From positions 11,811,001 through 11,875,000 of the forward strand of contig NC_083390.1 of NCBI RefSeq assembly GCF_031755915.1: a stretch of DNA of 64,000 nucleotides. The letters are read 5' to 3'. Below the pieces are notes generated by a model, which saw only the letters and a program-made list of their open reading frames with translations, was not told the origin of the DNA and did no database searches. Positions 24,597 through 37,527 of the stretch are shown piece by piece. Position 1 is the stretch's first letter; each line of letters starts with the position of its first letter. The position numbers were made by a program, and so were the translations under genes. Source of the DNA: Ziziphus jujuba. Lineage: Eukaryota > Streptophyta > Magnoliopsida > Rosales > Rhamnaceae.

Positions 24597-25977
24597 AAAA
24601 AAAAAAATTGATGAAGAACTAAAGTTGGGGATCGAACTATATTGTGAAGATGAAGCTTAAAAGTTATGTAATAATTATGCCATAAATAAAGGTTTTGGTA
24701 TTCATAGAGGCAATATGCAAAAAGATGCATAAAATAATATCCAACAATGGGATTGTTTGTATTTTAACGAAAGAGTTTTATCCTGATAATGACTTATGTG
24801 AAGTGAAAAAGTTAAAAAGATTGTATACAATGACAGATTGTAAAGCTTTAATTCGATTTACTACGAATAATGATGTATGGAAGATGACTTATTTCATTCT
24901 AACTCATAATCATGAATTTGCCAATTCGGAAGAAAAACAATTTCTAAAATCTAGATGAAAAATACCAAAAGGTCATGCACGTGTTATTAAATCTATAGTT
25001 GATACAAGTCTACGAGCAACAAATTCATACTCATACTTAGCAAATGAAGTTAGTAGTGCTGAAAATGTTGAGTTCACCAAGAAGGAATATCAAAATTATT
25101 TACAAGGAGAAAATGACAAAATGATATGTAATTTAGTTTCACTTCAAAATATATAAGATAACACGATTGCGAAATTCAACCTTGAAAACCATTTATGGCT
25201 GAGTAAGCAAATAATTTTCGATGAAAATGGTTTTCAACTTTTTGTTTTGATGCATTCTTAGCTAATAATAGATCCACCAAAGGAGTGAGAGTGAAAATAA
25301 TGTTTTCCATCAAATTTCTATAAAAACCATGGGTCTCATAAATTTTAATCATCATTACAAAAATAAAATAGAAGAATTGCATATTGCTAAGTTAAAAAAC
25401 GATTTTCGTTATAGGAATAGAATGCCTCATCTTTGATTAAGAAGTGAAATCTGTAAGCATGCAACTAGATTCAAATTATTTAAAAATGAGCTTATGGATT
25501 GCTTTGGGATAAGGATAAATGAAGTTAGCAACAATAGCAATGATTATATTTATAAAGCATTTGAAGAAGGCAAAAAAAATGATATTTTTGGTTCAATTTA
25601 ATTCTCTTACTTTTATAATTTTATATTCATACAAGTTATTTGAATCTATGGGAATGTTGTGCTGACATACCATCAAAGTACTAGATTCAAAGAATTTTAC
25701 ATGCATATCTACCTAATACGTAATGAAAGATGGAAATTATGATTTATCTAACTTACCTTATAGAAGAAAAAAAATTGCTCAATCATTGTGCTTGAGTGAA
25801 TTGATGTATGAAGGGAATAATGCATTTAATATAGGTTCATTATGTGATACAGGGGTAAAAATCTTCAAGCAAAAGTTAGTAGAAGCCATGAAGTTACTTG
25901 AAAATGATGAGGAAATTACAAATATAATGAGAAATATGAATGAAGGAGATAATCAAATCAATTCTCCTATACAATAA
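24597..25977 (+). pseudogene. FAR1/FHY3-type transposase, decayed, catalytic middle missing
   Basis: Readable pieces in order are: a FAR1 DNA-binding region (NNYAINKGFGIHRGNMQKDA, then CKALIRFTTNNDVWKMTYF, ILTHNHE and KGHARVIKS); TNSYSYLANEVSSAENVEFT; a C-terminal FAR1 block (NELMDCFGIRINEVSNN); a SWIM-zinc-finger remnant ESMGMLC*HTIKVLDSKNFT; and a helical tail to 25977. The DDE catalytic core expected between about 25150 and 25400 is absent and replaced by sequence I do not recognise. Multiple stops make it a relic of a transposase rather than a host FAR1 gene. Confidence 0.75.
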
Positions 25978-28954
25978 TTAAATCAATTCTCCTATGCTTT
26001 CTAATGAGTGATCGGTTTTCAATCTCCCTATATTACAAATATTTGGATAAAAACTAATTTGGAGAAGTAAAACAAAAAGAAAAAATGAAAAATAAAAGTT
26101 GAAAATTCGTCTCAGTCATCAACACCTAAGACCATGGCTTTTGGTATTTAAAATTAATTATCCACTTTATATTTTTTCTTCATATTTTTTAAATTACCTG
26201 CAATTCAATTCCTTTTTAGCATTTTGCTTCTAATGTGAGAATCAGATTGAGGATATTAGGAAGAAAATGAGTTTTACGTCTTATGTAATCAATTTCATAT
26301 ATATTTAACAAACAAAAAAAAAGTTTAAAGCTGAAGATAATACTACTAAATCTTGTTTAGGTTGCTATGCAAAAACTTCATGCTACAGCTGCATAAAACC
26401 ATTCGTTCGCATCAATTCTTCATTAGCCTAAATTTTATTTTGGTGGCAAAGCAATAATGATCAATCAATGACTAATGATCTATCTGAAAGAATCACAAAT
26501 GCTTCATATCAATTATCAACCATTCATACAAGTTAGGTAAATTTAGGGAATTAAGTCAAAGAGTTCAATACATTGTTCCTATCATTTATGATATTAATTG
26601 CGATAATAATAATTAATTTTAAATGAAATCTAATATCAATCTTGTTGTGGTGTAGGATTAATATTTATATACTTTCATCAATTTCATTTTTTTATTGCTA
26701 TTGTTGCAGGTTAATGTAGATGCTTATGTTTTTAGAAATATTAATGGTGATGGTAAATTTGCAAGTGATCATATTTTTAAGACTATGCACCTTAATCTTA
26801 AAAAGAATGGTAAAGAAGTCATTAACTTTGCCAAATCTTGATTATTTAATAAGAGATCATGGGATATAAATATATAAATATAATAAGAGATCATGGGATT
26901 TGAATATACAAGTAAACTATAAACATTGTTATTTCATCTGCTTCTATAAGTGAAAGTATATAATATTATTAACATTTGAAACTTTTTAATGATTACATAA
27001 GCATGACCAATGAATTTCTCCAGATAAAAAAAAAATAATAATAATATCAACGAATTCACTTAAGTCTCCTTTTCTTCTTGTAACATATATCTTTTCTTTT
27101 TTTATTTTGATAGAATACCTTATCCTTATATTTCTCAATTGGAATAACTTTTCAAAAAACATTTTCTTGTGAACTTGATTTTAATTTCCTAAGACCATAG
27201 TCCACAATTATTTCCTTCTCCTGTATTAATTTTCTGTTGGGACAAATCAAAATACAAAGATTCAATGCGATGACAAATGAACAACCACACTACATTCATA
27301 CCAACATCTAAACATCATTTACACATAATAAATATTAGCATTTATACATTGCAATTTTTCTTCTGTTTTTTTTTTTTTAATATGAAATTACATTTTATAC
27401 ATAAAAGATCTCACATACTAATCAATAAAAAATAATAGAGTCTAACAAGTTCAAAATGATGCTCACTTATTAATCAAAAACAAAATTATAAACATTTAAG
27501 TATTTTTTTAACCAAGTTGTTAGCTAGACTTTGTTGTCTTTGCATTATATTTCAAACTCCAATCCATTTTAGCAAATATATATTTTTACTTCAAAATATC
27601 ATATCTATATTCCATCCATCAGGCTTTAAATTAGACTTCATCTCATTGAATATAGCCAACACATTAAAAGATTAGTAAATATTATTCCAGTCTTTTTCTA
27701 CAATGTTTCCATTTCATATAATAAATGTGAGTGGTCACAAAGCATGGATGCAATTTCATGTCATGAACGGTTCAATATGATAATTAATTATTCTTTTGTG
27801 ACCATATAACTTAATTCATGCTTTTCAATTTCTATATTAATATTTTTATGCATCTATATATCTATAAACAAATAAATGTCATTTATATTTTATGCATGTA
27901 GAAATTATTTTATAATTATATACCATATACTGGGAAGTAAAGGAAAAAACTTCATTTGATTGTATAACAACTATACAAAATAAGTCCAAAGGAAAATAAT
28001 TTAACTGAACTATAATACGATAAAGAGAGTATAAAATAAATTATTAAGGGATAATGATTATTAAATGGCAAATGACATATACCACATCCTACTCTTAGTG
28101 AACAATGGATACAATCACACTGCATTTATATCATTATCAAAATATCATATTATTTTGAAAACATAAACCCCAAAATACAAGAAATAAATACTTTTGCTCA
28201 TCAACAAAAACAAAGTAGTTATAATTTTACTTTAGAAAAAATTTAATCGAATACTATAGAACCATAGAACAGTACATAAACCAAATGTAGTGTAATATTC
28301 CCCATAAAATTTAATTCAAAATACTTAATTGAAGTTAAGGCCATTAGTGTGAATGATTTGTCTCATCTTCTTCTCCTTTTAAAGGCACTTTGATTTAATT
28401 TAATTTTAGAGTTACTAGTGCTTAACATACGTAGAGATGAATTCCAAAAGTCTTAAAAACAATAGAAACACAACAAAAGCACATAAATGTATTAAATATT
28501 TAGATTTTAATTTTGCCATTTTATTAGGGCTTATTTTAGGTTTTTATTTTGTTAAATTCTAACTTTGGTTGTTTATGTGCTAAAAATTTGGTTGAAAGAC
28601 CAAAAAGAAGATCTAAATAAGAAAAAATAAAATAGAAGATCTAAATAAGAAAAAATAAAATAAAACAGATTGTTACTCTTGGATATTTGCAGAAATGTGG
28701 ATACAATCTTTCATCTGATTATAATTTCCTCCACCATTGATATGATGGCCAATTTAGAAGCTTCTCCACCATCCCTTTCTTCTTTCTATGAAAGTCGAAT
28801 TCCTTCATTTTTATCATAGCTTAAACACTTCTTCCCCATTTGTCATTTGAAAATTGAAATTCACCAAATTGAATAGAGTTTAGAGAGAAAAAGTGGTCTA
28901 GATTGGGAAGAATAGGAATTGGGATATATTTTATTTTCAAATAAATTAAATTAA
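25978..28954. other. AT-rich DNA inside the probable FAR1-type element
   Basis: No supported gene on either strand. Small tandem repeats are present: AATAAGAGATCATGGGAT twice near 26849 and 26882, and a 29-bp unit containing AAGATCTAAATAAG twice near 28607-28665. Confidence 0.5.
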
Positions 28955-29113
28955 GAATGGTGAAATAGTTTATTTTAAATGATGTAGCATGGGATGACCA
29001 TTTTAAGTAATGTGGCATGAGATAACTATTTTAAATGAGGTGGTAGGATTATATTAGTTTATGATAAAAAATCGCATTACTAATTTGTTATTATAGTTGT
29101 ATTGAAGATTTTC
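28955..29113 (-). repeat. Right inverted-repeat arm of the probable FAR1-type element
   Basis: Inverted partner of 21301-21430. Three sub-repeats of the form CATGCYACATNATTTAAAAT are readable on the minus strand. Confidence 0.6.
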
Positions 29114-29183
29114 TCATACTCCAAAGGCGTGCTCACTTGCTATCTATATATTTTATTTAATTTTTTTAATTATTTTTCAAATG

Positions 29184-29215
<32 letters not shown>

Positions 29216-29370
29216 ATTTTATTTTATTTTATTCTTTTCAAAAGCATGTATATATAAATATCGTATCTATATCTATAACAATATTAAATAGGGAATAAAA
29301 AGTTAGATGATACTTTTTGTAATGTTTTCAAATGTTATGGCCATTTATTAAACCATTTGGTGGTTACAGT

Positions 29371-29630
29371 TAAGGGTGGGCTTAAACCGATCCGAACAGA
29401 TCAAATTGATCAAATTGAATTAAATATATCAGTAATATTAAATTTATATCATTAAAAAATAATATTTCTTTTAAAAAATTAAGAAATAATAACAATATTC
29501 AACTTGATCACATTGAACCAAATTGGAAATGGTTGGTTCTGTTTGATTTGATTTTCCCCCATGGTTCAATTGGATTTGGTTTGCGAAAAAAGGCTAAAAA
29601 GGGACCAAACTGAACTGATATCCACCTCTA
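29371..29630. mobile_element. Small inverted-repeat element (hAT-MITE-like), about 260 bp
   Basis: The left end TAAGGGTGGGC and the right end, read on the minus strand, TAGAGGTGGATATCAG are imperfect inverted repeats of the kind found in a common plant hAT MITE group. Inside, phrases such as GATCAAATTGATCAAATTGA on the left face TTGATTTGATTTT and TTCAATTGGA phrases on the right. No coding capacity, and no target duplication could be confirmed. Confidence 0.5.
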
Positions 29631-29900
29631 ATTCTTATATGTTACTTAGGCTAATTGACAATCCTTTTATAATGGATTAATTTCATTTAGACCCCTTTCG
29701 CGTTTAGTATAGTTACAGATATTACCTTTAGTTCTTCTAGTATAATTCCATTTACTTCCCTTCCTGTTAAGTTTTTTCCATTAAATTTAATTGAAAATGG
29801 GTAATAAGGTAATTTTATATTAAAAACGTGGGTTTTATACTTTTCAAATGATGTTAAAAAAGGCTTGGGCAATGTTCAAATCGTGTTGAAGAAGTTTCTA

Positions 29901-30010
29901 GCTCTCATTATGTGGAATTTCTTTTTTTTGTTTTCTTCTTTTTCGCATAAAAAATGTGGTGCTCTCATTATGTGGGATTTTTTTTTCTTCTTTTTAGCAT
30001 AAAAAAAGTG
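29901..30010 (+). repeat. Tandem duplication, two units of about 55 bp
   Basis: GCTCTCATTATGTGGAATTT and GCTCTCATTATGTGGGATTT each lead into a poly-T/TTCTTC stretch and GCATAAAAAA. It lies immediately upstream of the Hikeshi-like pseudogene. Confidence 0.7.
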
Positions 30011-30045
30011 TGGGTTTTTTTCCTTTTTTTTTTTTTAACCTACAA

Positions 30046-30515
30046 TGGATATCTCGGCCTTTTCGTCAGTGAAGCCTATGATCATATCCGAAAGGTCTGC
30101 ATTTTCCTCATCAACAACTTCTCTCTCCCAGCAGACAAAGCCTTCGTCGTCTATATCCAATCGTCCGAATCCCCTTTCCTCTTCTGCAAGGCCGTCATTG
30201 TTTCCCATCCCTCCGCCATCCTCACTCTCCCTTGGCCGAAGCTCCATGGTCAGTTCCAACTCAACACCAACGTCGTCCCACTCTTAGCGAAGATCAAGGT
30301 CTCCATGGAGGATTTTTCCACCCTATCGTCCTTGGATGTGGCCGCCTTGAAAAGGATTGAGAGGTTGGTAATGAAGGTAGGAGAGAACCTGTTCAATTTC
30401 ATGTACTTATTTTGTGGGGTTGATGGGAGAAAATTGGTGGTTTCCTTGGATATTTTGGATAGATGGTTCAAGAAGTTTCAGGACAGAGCCAATGCGACCC
30501 TAAGTACTTTTAATA
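30046..30515 (+). pseudogene. Hikeshi/OPI10-like (DUF775) gene copy, broken
   Basis: The copy starts with MDISAF. The frame then shifts and a short deletion joins it to FVSEAYDHIRKVCIFLINNF, LPADKAFVVYIQS and ILTLPWP. The C-terminal half of the Hikeshi family follows (AKIKVSMEDFSTL, SLDVAALKRIERL, MKVGENLFNFM, FCGVDGRKLVV, LDILDRWFKKFQDRA). Near 30499 the frame shifts again and the expected DPKY ending stops early. The N-terminal part preceding MDIS in the family is missing. Hikeshi proteins carry HSP70 into the nucleus. The readable part is intronless, so this is a processed copy or a fragment captured by a transposon. A parent gene should exist elsewhere. Confidence 0.85.
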
Positions 30516-31690
30516 ATTTATTTTACATTTAATATATGTTTTCTTTTTTGTGAAGACCACAGCAACAGTGGAAAGGAAAGAGAAAGCAAAGAGGAAAATG
30601 AGGTAGCAGAACTGGAAGATGAGTAGAATGGTCCATGTATGGTGGGTGAAGAGTGACCTGGCTTTCTCCTAACCATTATTTCAACATTTTTTTGAATTTT
30701 AATAATTTTTTAATCCCAACTTTTACATCAACTAATGAAACAAGGGTATGAATGTCATTTCAATATGCTATGTAGGAAAGAGAAAAAATTTGAACAGATG
30801 AATCACTCCGTAAGAGTGGCAATTGAAATTTTACAAACCGCAAAGTTTATTTCGTATTTTCCCTTAACCTGAAGGGGTCTAGCTAGAATTTTTCCTTTTA
30901 TCTTTCATTATTGTGGCTTTAAATGAGTTTAATATGGTTTTTATGTAATTTCATTAAATCTTCTTTCATGCATACATAAATGGTTTTGGCTATTCTTGGT
31001 TTTGCTTTCTCTTGGACATAATCTATTCTTCAATAAAGTGTCTTCTTTTTCCCTTTCTTACTCAAATTGCTTTGTATATGAATGGTTATTGGTTTTATTA
31101 GTTGAGATGCTTGCATTAAGGATATATTTTGCACAAAATTGTATTAGCTTGTATTATATTAGCTTATATTATATTAGTCTGTATTACATTGATTTGTACT
31201 ATATTAATATTGTACAATGTTTGATGGAAAATATGCTGTATTATAATTTTTTGTTACAAAAATTATTTTTATTAAAATAAAGTTGATTATTACTATTAAT
31301 AATATTGAATTCTCTATTATAATTAATAAAAAGTAAATTGTAATTATTTTCAAATATATAATAAAAAATTTTAAAATAATTATACTATTTTTAATATATT
31401 AAATTGAATTTTAATCATTAATATTAATATATAATTATTTGATTACCTAAAATTGTGTAATATTAAAAGAATTGAAAAAACCTTAATAGTGATACAAAAG
31501 TAGAAAACAAAAAGATTCAAGCAAAACAATGTAAAAGTAAAAAATAAAAAATAAAAAGAAAAAATAAAGCATAAATGTGCAGTGGCAATAACAATGTTTG
31601 TTGGGGGGGGGAGGTAGAAATGAGCTAATATGGTACAAACCCAACTCCGCCCTGGGTTTATATTATACATAGTAGAGTGGATCAAGGTTT
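30516..31690. other. AT-rich intergenic DNA
   Basis: No gene recognised. A short tandem TGTATTATATTAGCTTATAT-type run lies at 31140-31205, and a G9 run near 31603. The sequence around 30880 on the minus strand (TAGACCCCTTCAGGTT) resembles 29687 on the plus strand (TAGACCCCTTTCGCGTT); see findings. Confidence 0.5.
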
Positions 31691-31970
31691 AAAAAATAGA
31701 AATTTTTATAAAAATTTCAGTAAAATTTTAGTTTTTCCATAAGGTGGAAAGAAAATTTAAATTCCAAATGAAAATAAATATAATTTTTATAATATTAATA
31801 AAAATTTATGGTGTTTTCTATAATTTATATGGAAATTTCCATCAAGATATTAACTCTAAATTCTTAACAATTTGGTTAAAAAATACATAATTTTTATGAA
31901 AATTTTGGAAATATCTATAAAATTTGTTATAAAAAACTCATAAATATTATTGATATTATGCCTGATAACA
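31691..31970 (-). repeat. AT-rich interspersed repeat, copy 3 (partial, inverted)
   Basis: Begins TCAAGGTTTAAAAAATAGAA, as copy 2 begins CCAAGGTTTAAAAAATCGAT, and continues with the same AAATTTCAG / GGAAATTT phrases as copy 1 read on the other strand. It ends abruptly against the copia relic. Confidence 0.55.
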
Positions 31971-34900
31971 ACTTCACATCGTTTCCGATTAGAAGGATAT
32001 CATCCACATAAAAGATCAGAAAAATTACTATTTAACATTGAATCTTTTTGTATACACATGGTTTATCAGAACTTTTCTCAAAATCGAACATTTATATGGC
32101 TCGATTAAACATGATGTTCCATGACTTAGATGCCTACTTAAGTCCATAAATTAATCTATCCAACTTGCACATCATGTGAACGTGTCCTTTTCCAGCTTAC
32201 CATTTAGGAAAGCTATATTGATATCTATTTGCCAGATCTCATAATAGATAGCTGCTAATATAGCAAAGAGAATCCGAATAGATTTAAACATGACTATCGA
32301 TGAAAGAGTTACATCATAATTTATACCCTCTTTCTGATTCTAACTTTTTACCATCAATATAGCTTTCAAGGGTTCTACCTTCCTATCTTATCCTCTCTTC
32401 ATCTTGTAGACCCACTTGCACCCAATGAGTTTTACTCTTTTAGATGCTTCTACAAGAAACCAGACTAAGTTAGAATTCATAGATTCCATCTCACGGTCCA
32501 TACCCTTTTTCCACTCTTGCACATCAGCATCCTTAATTGCTTTCTTATAAGTGGTATAGTCATCATCTGTATTATCAATAACTACCTGATATATTTCACC
32601 TAACAAGGCATACCTTGCAGGTTTATGTATCGCTTTCTCACTATAAGTTTGCTGAACTAGTTGTTGTACTTGTACAGGAGGATCCAACTTATGTGGTTGC
32701 AATGGTAGATCATCAATCTCTTTATTATTCTCTTCTTACTTTTGAGTCTGGTCTTGAAATGATTTCTATGCTTGTTCAACTTCAGGTACTTCTAGTACAT
32801 TTTTCCCTCCTTAAATATGCATAAGAAATATAGGCGGAGGACTAGGAGTTTCAAATAGATCTGGAACTGAGTCAAACTCTTCAAGAATCACCTTGCTCTT
32901 AGGTTTAAAATTCATCATATAATATTATTCTAAGAAAGTAGCGTCAGTACTTTCAATCACTTTCTTTTTCCTTGGATTATAAAAAATTTCACCTTTCGCT
33001 TCCTTATGATAGGTTATAAACATACGTGTTTCTGTACAAGATTTCAATTTTTAAGGTTTCTGTACTAAGACATGTGTCGGGCACCCCAAATCTAAATACG
33101 GTTTAAATTGGGTTTGTACCTTTTTCATAATTCTATGCATGTCTTTGAAACAGATTTAAATGGAGCTAAGTCCAATAGGTTTATGGTTGTTTATAAGACA
33201 TATCACTAGAATGACTCAAGTAAAGATGAATAACTAAGCATCAACCTCACTATATCCAAAAAAGTCCTAATTCTTCTTTCAGCAACTCCATTTTACTAGA
33301 GTTTTCCAGGGGATGACAATTGAGAAATTATCCTCTCTTAAGCCAAGAAAAACTTGACCTCATTAGACAGGTATTCATCGCCTTGGTCAAATTGAAGCTG
33401 TTATATATGGATATCTAATTGCTTTTCTACCTCAGCTTTATATGCTTGAAAATTTTCAAAATCTTAAAATTTATGGTGCATTAGGTATGCATAATCATAT
33501 CTTGAGTAGTCATCAGTAAAAGTGACAAAATACTCAAAGCTACCTTTAGCTTGAACATTCATTGGTTCGTGTACATCTGTATGCACTAATTCTAGCTGTA
33601 CAGTGGTACGATTTTCTTTAGTCTTGAAGGGCTTCTTTATCATTTTACCTTGCAAACAAGATTCACATACTAGTATAAGTTTAAAGATCAAGGAATTTAA
33701 AATTTCACTTTTAACCAAACCACGAATCCTGTTAGAGTTAATATGACCTAATCACAAATGCCAAAAATAGGTTTCATTCAATATTTTCAATGGCATTAAT
33801 ATCATAAGACAAAGAAGTTAAAAAAATAAAGACCATTGATCAACTCTTCAAAACAAATAAAAGTATCATTACTTTTAGATGAAAATGAGGAATCAACCTG
33901 TACTATCAAACCATGTTTAAATAAACAACTAACATAAACTAAAGTCCTTTGAAAATTCAGAATAAATAAATAATCTGACAAATATAAAAATTTATTATTA
34001 AAAGATAACTTCATTAGTCCTATTGCTATCACGGAGACATATTCCTTGTTTCTTAACTTCAAGCTTCTTTATCCTTTACTAAGCCGGTTGCTTTGTTTGA
34101 ACTACTGTGAAAAGTAACAAACATGGTTAGTGGCTCCTAAATTAATAATCCATTTATCATTGTATTAAGAAAGCCTCAACTACACGTAAATTATCTATAC
34201 CTGATTTAGGGCAATCCTTGTTCTAGTGATCCTTTTGACCGCATTTGAAGTGCTTGCCTTTCGGCTTTTTTATTGCAGATGGTTTGGCAACTGAAACTGT
34301 TCCTTTTTGCTTTTTGTTCTTCTTTCCACTTTTAAGTTGCCCCTTAAGTTTAGAAGAATTTTCAACATGATATGCACACACTGGCTCCACGAGAGTCTTT
34401 TTAGCACTCTCAAGTTGGTGCATGAGATTAATAGGAGAAAGCTTCATATTACATATATTGTAGTTCAGTTTGAACTGATTAAATCTATTAAGTAAATATT
34501 CCAAGATCATATTGATCTGCACCATTTCATCTAGCTTAGCCCACTTCATTTCTGCATGACTGAAAGTCCCCATCATCATAAGACAATTTTTTCGGACACT
34601 ACCTCTTGTCATATGAGAGTACATTGGCACCTTTATTGCTACATATCTAGCAGTTTTACTACTTTTAGCAAGCATCCTATATAGAATCTTGATCATTTTT
34701 TGTCGATCTTCTAGATTGGATATTTGCTTTTGCAGATAACTGGCAACTTTTGCAAGAATCTAACAGTGAACTGTAGTGTTCGCCTATTGCCAATTTGCAT
34801 ATCTCGTCTTAATTTCCTTAGATGCATTAGCAGTAGGTTGTTAGGACAAACTTGATTCTCTCAAACTTAAGGATATTAAAAAGGTGGTTTTCCATTTTTC

Positions 34901-35560
34901 AAAATCATTTCCATCCATAGGTTTTTTACTCAAAATCATAGATAAGAGATTTAGGTTTGACATTTTCTAAAAGTAAATTACACATATATTACCACGTAAT
35001 ATTTACAACAAACATATAAATATGCAGATCCCTTTACCACTTACTTCTTATGTTTATTATAACAATAATTTATTTTCCATTACAAATACTTATGTTGGAC
35101 AAGACATTAGAAATAAATTAAACTTTGAACATGGTATGCCTAGTGTTCTACTAAGTTAGCTACCATGAAAGGTGAGATGGATCTCAGACTCCTTAAAAAC
35201 TTACCTCCTTAGACAGAGCTTTCTTACATAACACTAACATCTACTACTCAAAATTGATTTTAGTAAAATCTACTATTTTGAACATGAGATATATAGTATC
35301 CTATCAAACCAGCTCCTATGAAATGTGAAATGGGTCTCAAACTCCTTCAAAACCTATGTCATTAGACAATGCTTTCTTAGATAACACTAAAACATATCAT
35401 TCAAAATTGATTTTAGAAAAATCAACCATTGTTCTAATTTTCTTTAAGCTTTTAATAATATTGATAAAGCCTCATTAGGAGAATTATTAACATTATTAAA
35501 ATTGAATGTATTAACCATTAATTTAATTTAAAAAATCCCTTAATATCTAAGCATTGCCGA
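31971..35560 (-). pseudogene. Ty1/copia relic (minus strand), 3' truncated
   Basis: Read on the minus strand from right to left the order is as follows. Gag lies at 34970-34200 with a zinc knuckle HFKCGQKDH..NKDC. A protease remnant (TNHVC) lies near 34115. GAG-pre-integrase and integrase (CESCLQGKMIKKPF, LVHTDVHEP, FVTFTDDYSRY) lie at 33720-33464. The linker and reverse-transcriptase start (CKWVYKMKRG) lie at 32702-32388, followed by RT pieces and the catalytic FYVDDILLIGND at about 32010. The rest of RT, RNase H and the 3' LTR are missing; the break at about 31970 abuts the AT-rich repeat. Stops and frameshifts are frequent. This is a different copia lineage from the one at 2.3-13 kb. Confidence 0.85.
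35137..35430 (-). repeat. Tandem duplication in the leader of the copia relic
   Basis: Two units with period about 170 bp share CTCAGACTCCTT/CTCAAACTCCTT, AGACARNGCTTTCTTA, ATAACACTAA and TTCAAAATTGATTTTAG in order. They lie upstream of gag in element orientation, so they would be in the 5' leader. Confidence 0.65.
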
Positions 35561-36439
35561 TGTTGGACCACACAACCTAAGTATGATTTTGAAATTGATT
35601 AGGTCCAATCCAATAAAACTAACTTATACTTATCCGTTAGGCATCACATAACCATTTTATTATTGGACCTTTAATGGAGGACATAAGTTTTAAATCATTT
35701 AAATTAATTTTAATCTTCACCCATTCAATATTTTATAATTAAATTAATTTAGGGATTTTTCATAACAATATAATCTAAAACATATATTATTATGCACATG
35801 TATACATCATATGATGCAATAATATGGGACCACCTATTCTATATGGCATACAAGCACATATAAACATGTTACATCCATATGATTTTTGTCAGGACGCACT
35901 CAAGATTCATTATCGGAATCCTAGCCAAGTTTCGACCAAGGAAATCTCACCGGACCGTCCTATAGAAAATCCGGTAACATCTCCCTTAAAGGTTAAGCAT
36001 ACCCCAAAAATTTGGTGCACAAAAAAAAAAAAAATACTCCAATATCATATCATCTTATTCATCCCACCTTATTACAAGATCTTCTTCAAAAGGTAACATT
36101 TCAATAAGAAAGTATAAGAATACATATACTAGAAATAATTTAATAAATAAAGCATATTTTTAAATATTCATGTCTGCCCACGCCACCCATGTAGCATAAT
36201 CCTGCATTTCTATACTGCTTTACGAATATATCAAATGCATAAATATAGATAGAAGGATGATAAAACAACAATAATAATAGTAATATTAATAATAATAATA
36301 GTACAACTTGGCTGAGGAATACCACACTTGCTCGAGCGTTATCATACTCGCCTGAAGGCTACCATATTTGTCCGAAGGCTATCATATTTGCCCGAAAAGA
36401 TAAATACAATGAGTATGCAATTGACACTATTTAGTAATA

Positions 36440-37020
36440 ACAGTAACAAATTCATGAGTAATAATAAAAATAATAATAATAATAGTAGTAACTATAATAA
36501 TAATAACAACAACAACAACAACAACAACAATAGCAATATTAATAATAATAATAATAATAATCATAACAAATAATAATAACTACAGTAATAAATAACAACA
36601 GTAACAATGATAAATAGTAATAAAAATAATAACTACTACTAATAATAACAATAATAACTACTACTACTACGACTACTAATAATAATAATATTAATAACAA
36701 TAATAATATTAATCATAATAAATAATGATAACAACTACAATAATAATTAATTACTACTAATAATAATAATAATAATATTAATAACAATAATAATATTAAT
36801 CATAACAAATAATAATAAAAACTACAATAATAATTAATAACAGTAACAATAATAAATAATAATAATAATAAAGATAATAATAAATAGTAATGACAATGAT
36901 AACAAGTAATAGTGGTAGTAATAATAATAATAACAACAACAACAATAATAATAATAAGTCCTTAACAATAAATAATAATAATAATCTCATAACAATTAAT
37001 AATAATAATAATAATAGAAA
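36440..37020. repeat. Imperfect trinucleotide microsatellite (TAA/AAC)n, about 580 bp
   Basis: Almost the whole stretch is made of AAT/AAC/ACT triplets with interruptions. Open frames here encode only poly-Asn, poly-Leu or poly-Ile and are artefacts of the repeat. Confidence 0.95.
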
Positions 37021-37527
37021 ATCATATTCATAAAATTATAGTGAAAATAAAACAAAATAAAATAAAATTTTAAAATTTATAAAAATGCTATGAAATGTGT
37101 ACACTTATAGTGAAAATACATCCGATATCATATAACATGCAAATACACAATCTCATGATATCAGCCGTCGTAAGTACATTGCTACCAATACGATCTGGGA
37201 TGGTTCCCTATAGTGGCTGTCCAATCCATTGATCTCATAAGTAGCAGAGTTACGAAACTGAGCTATTCATGGGCCGAATCAAATTGTTATCCTTGTGCAA
37301 TGTGGTATATAGAAACATAACATAATATATATATATATATATATATATAAATATATAGATATACATGCAAAAGGTACTTGATGTACCATATGATATACAA
37401 TGATGTCAGACAGTACTCAGCATCTCAAACACTACCTGATGAGGAGGTTAAATGGAGAAACTTGCAATTGGTCATCTTGGCCTCCTGCGACACCAATTGC
37501 TAATAACTTCTCATGGCTAAAACAATC

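Larger units (their letters stand above)
21301..29113 (+). mobile_element. Probable old FAR1-type MULE bounded by diverged inverted repeats
   Basis: Sequence from 21301 (GAAAATCTTCAATACAACTG) recurs inverted up to 29113 and can be followed for about 130-150 bp on each side, including repeated CATTTAAAATGG blocks. Between the arms is a FAR1-type transposase pseudogene (24597-25977). I found no convincing target duplication, so the ends and the unity of this 7.8-kb block are uncertain. It holds several smaller elements of its own. Confidence 0.5.

Noticed and set aside
24597..25977. A host FAR1/FHY3 transcription-factor gene
   Set aside because: It has many stops, lacks the catalytic-derived middle and lies between inverted repeats, so it is a transposase relic.
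36328..36990. Open frames coding poly-Asn (plus) and poly-Leu (minus)
   Set aside because: They come entirely from the trinucleotide repeat and have no domain or gene context.
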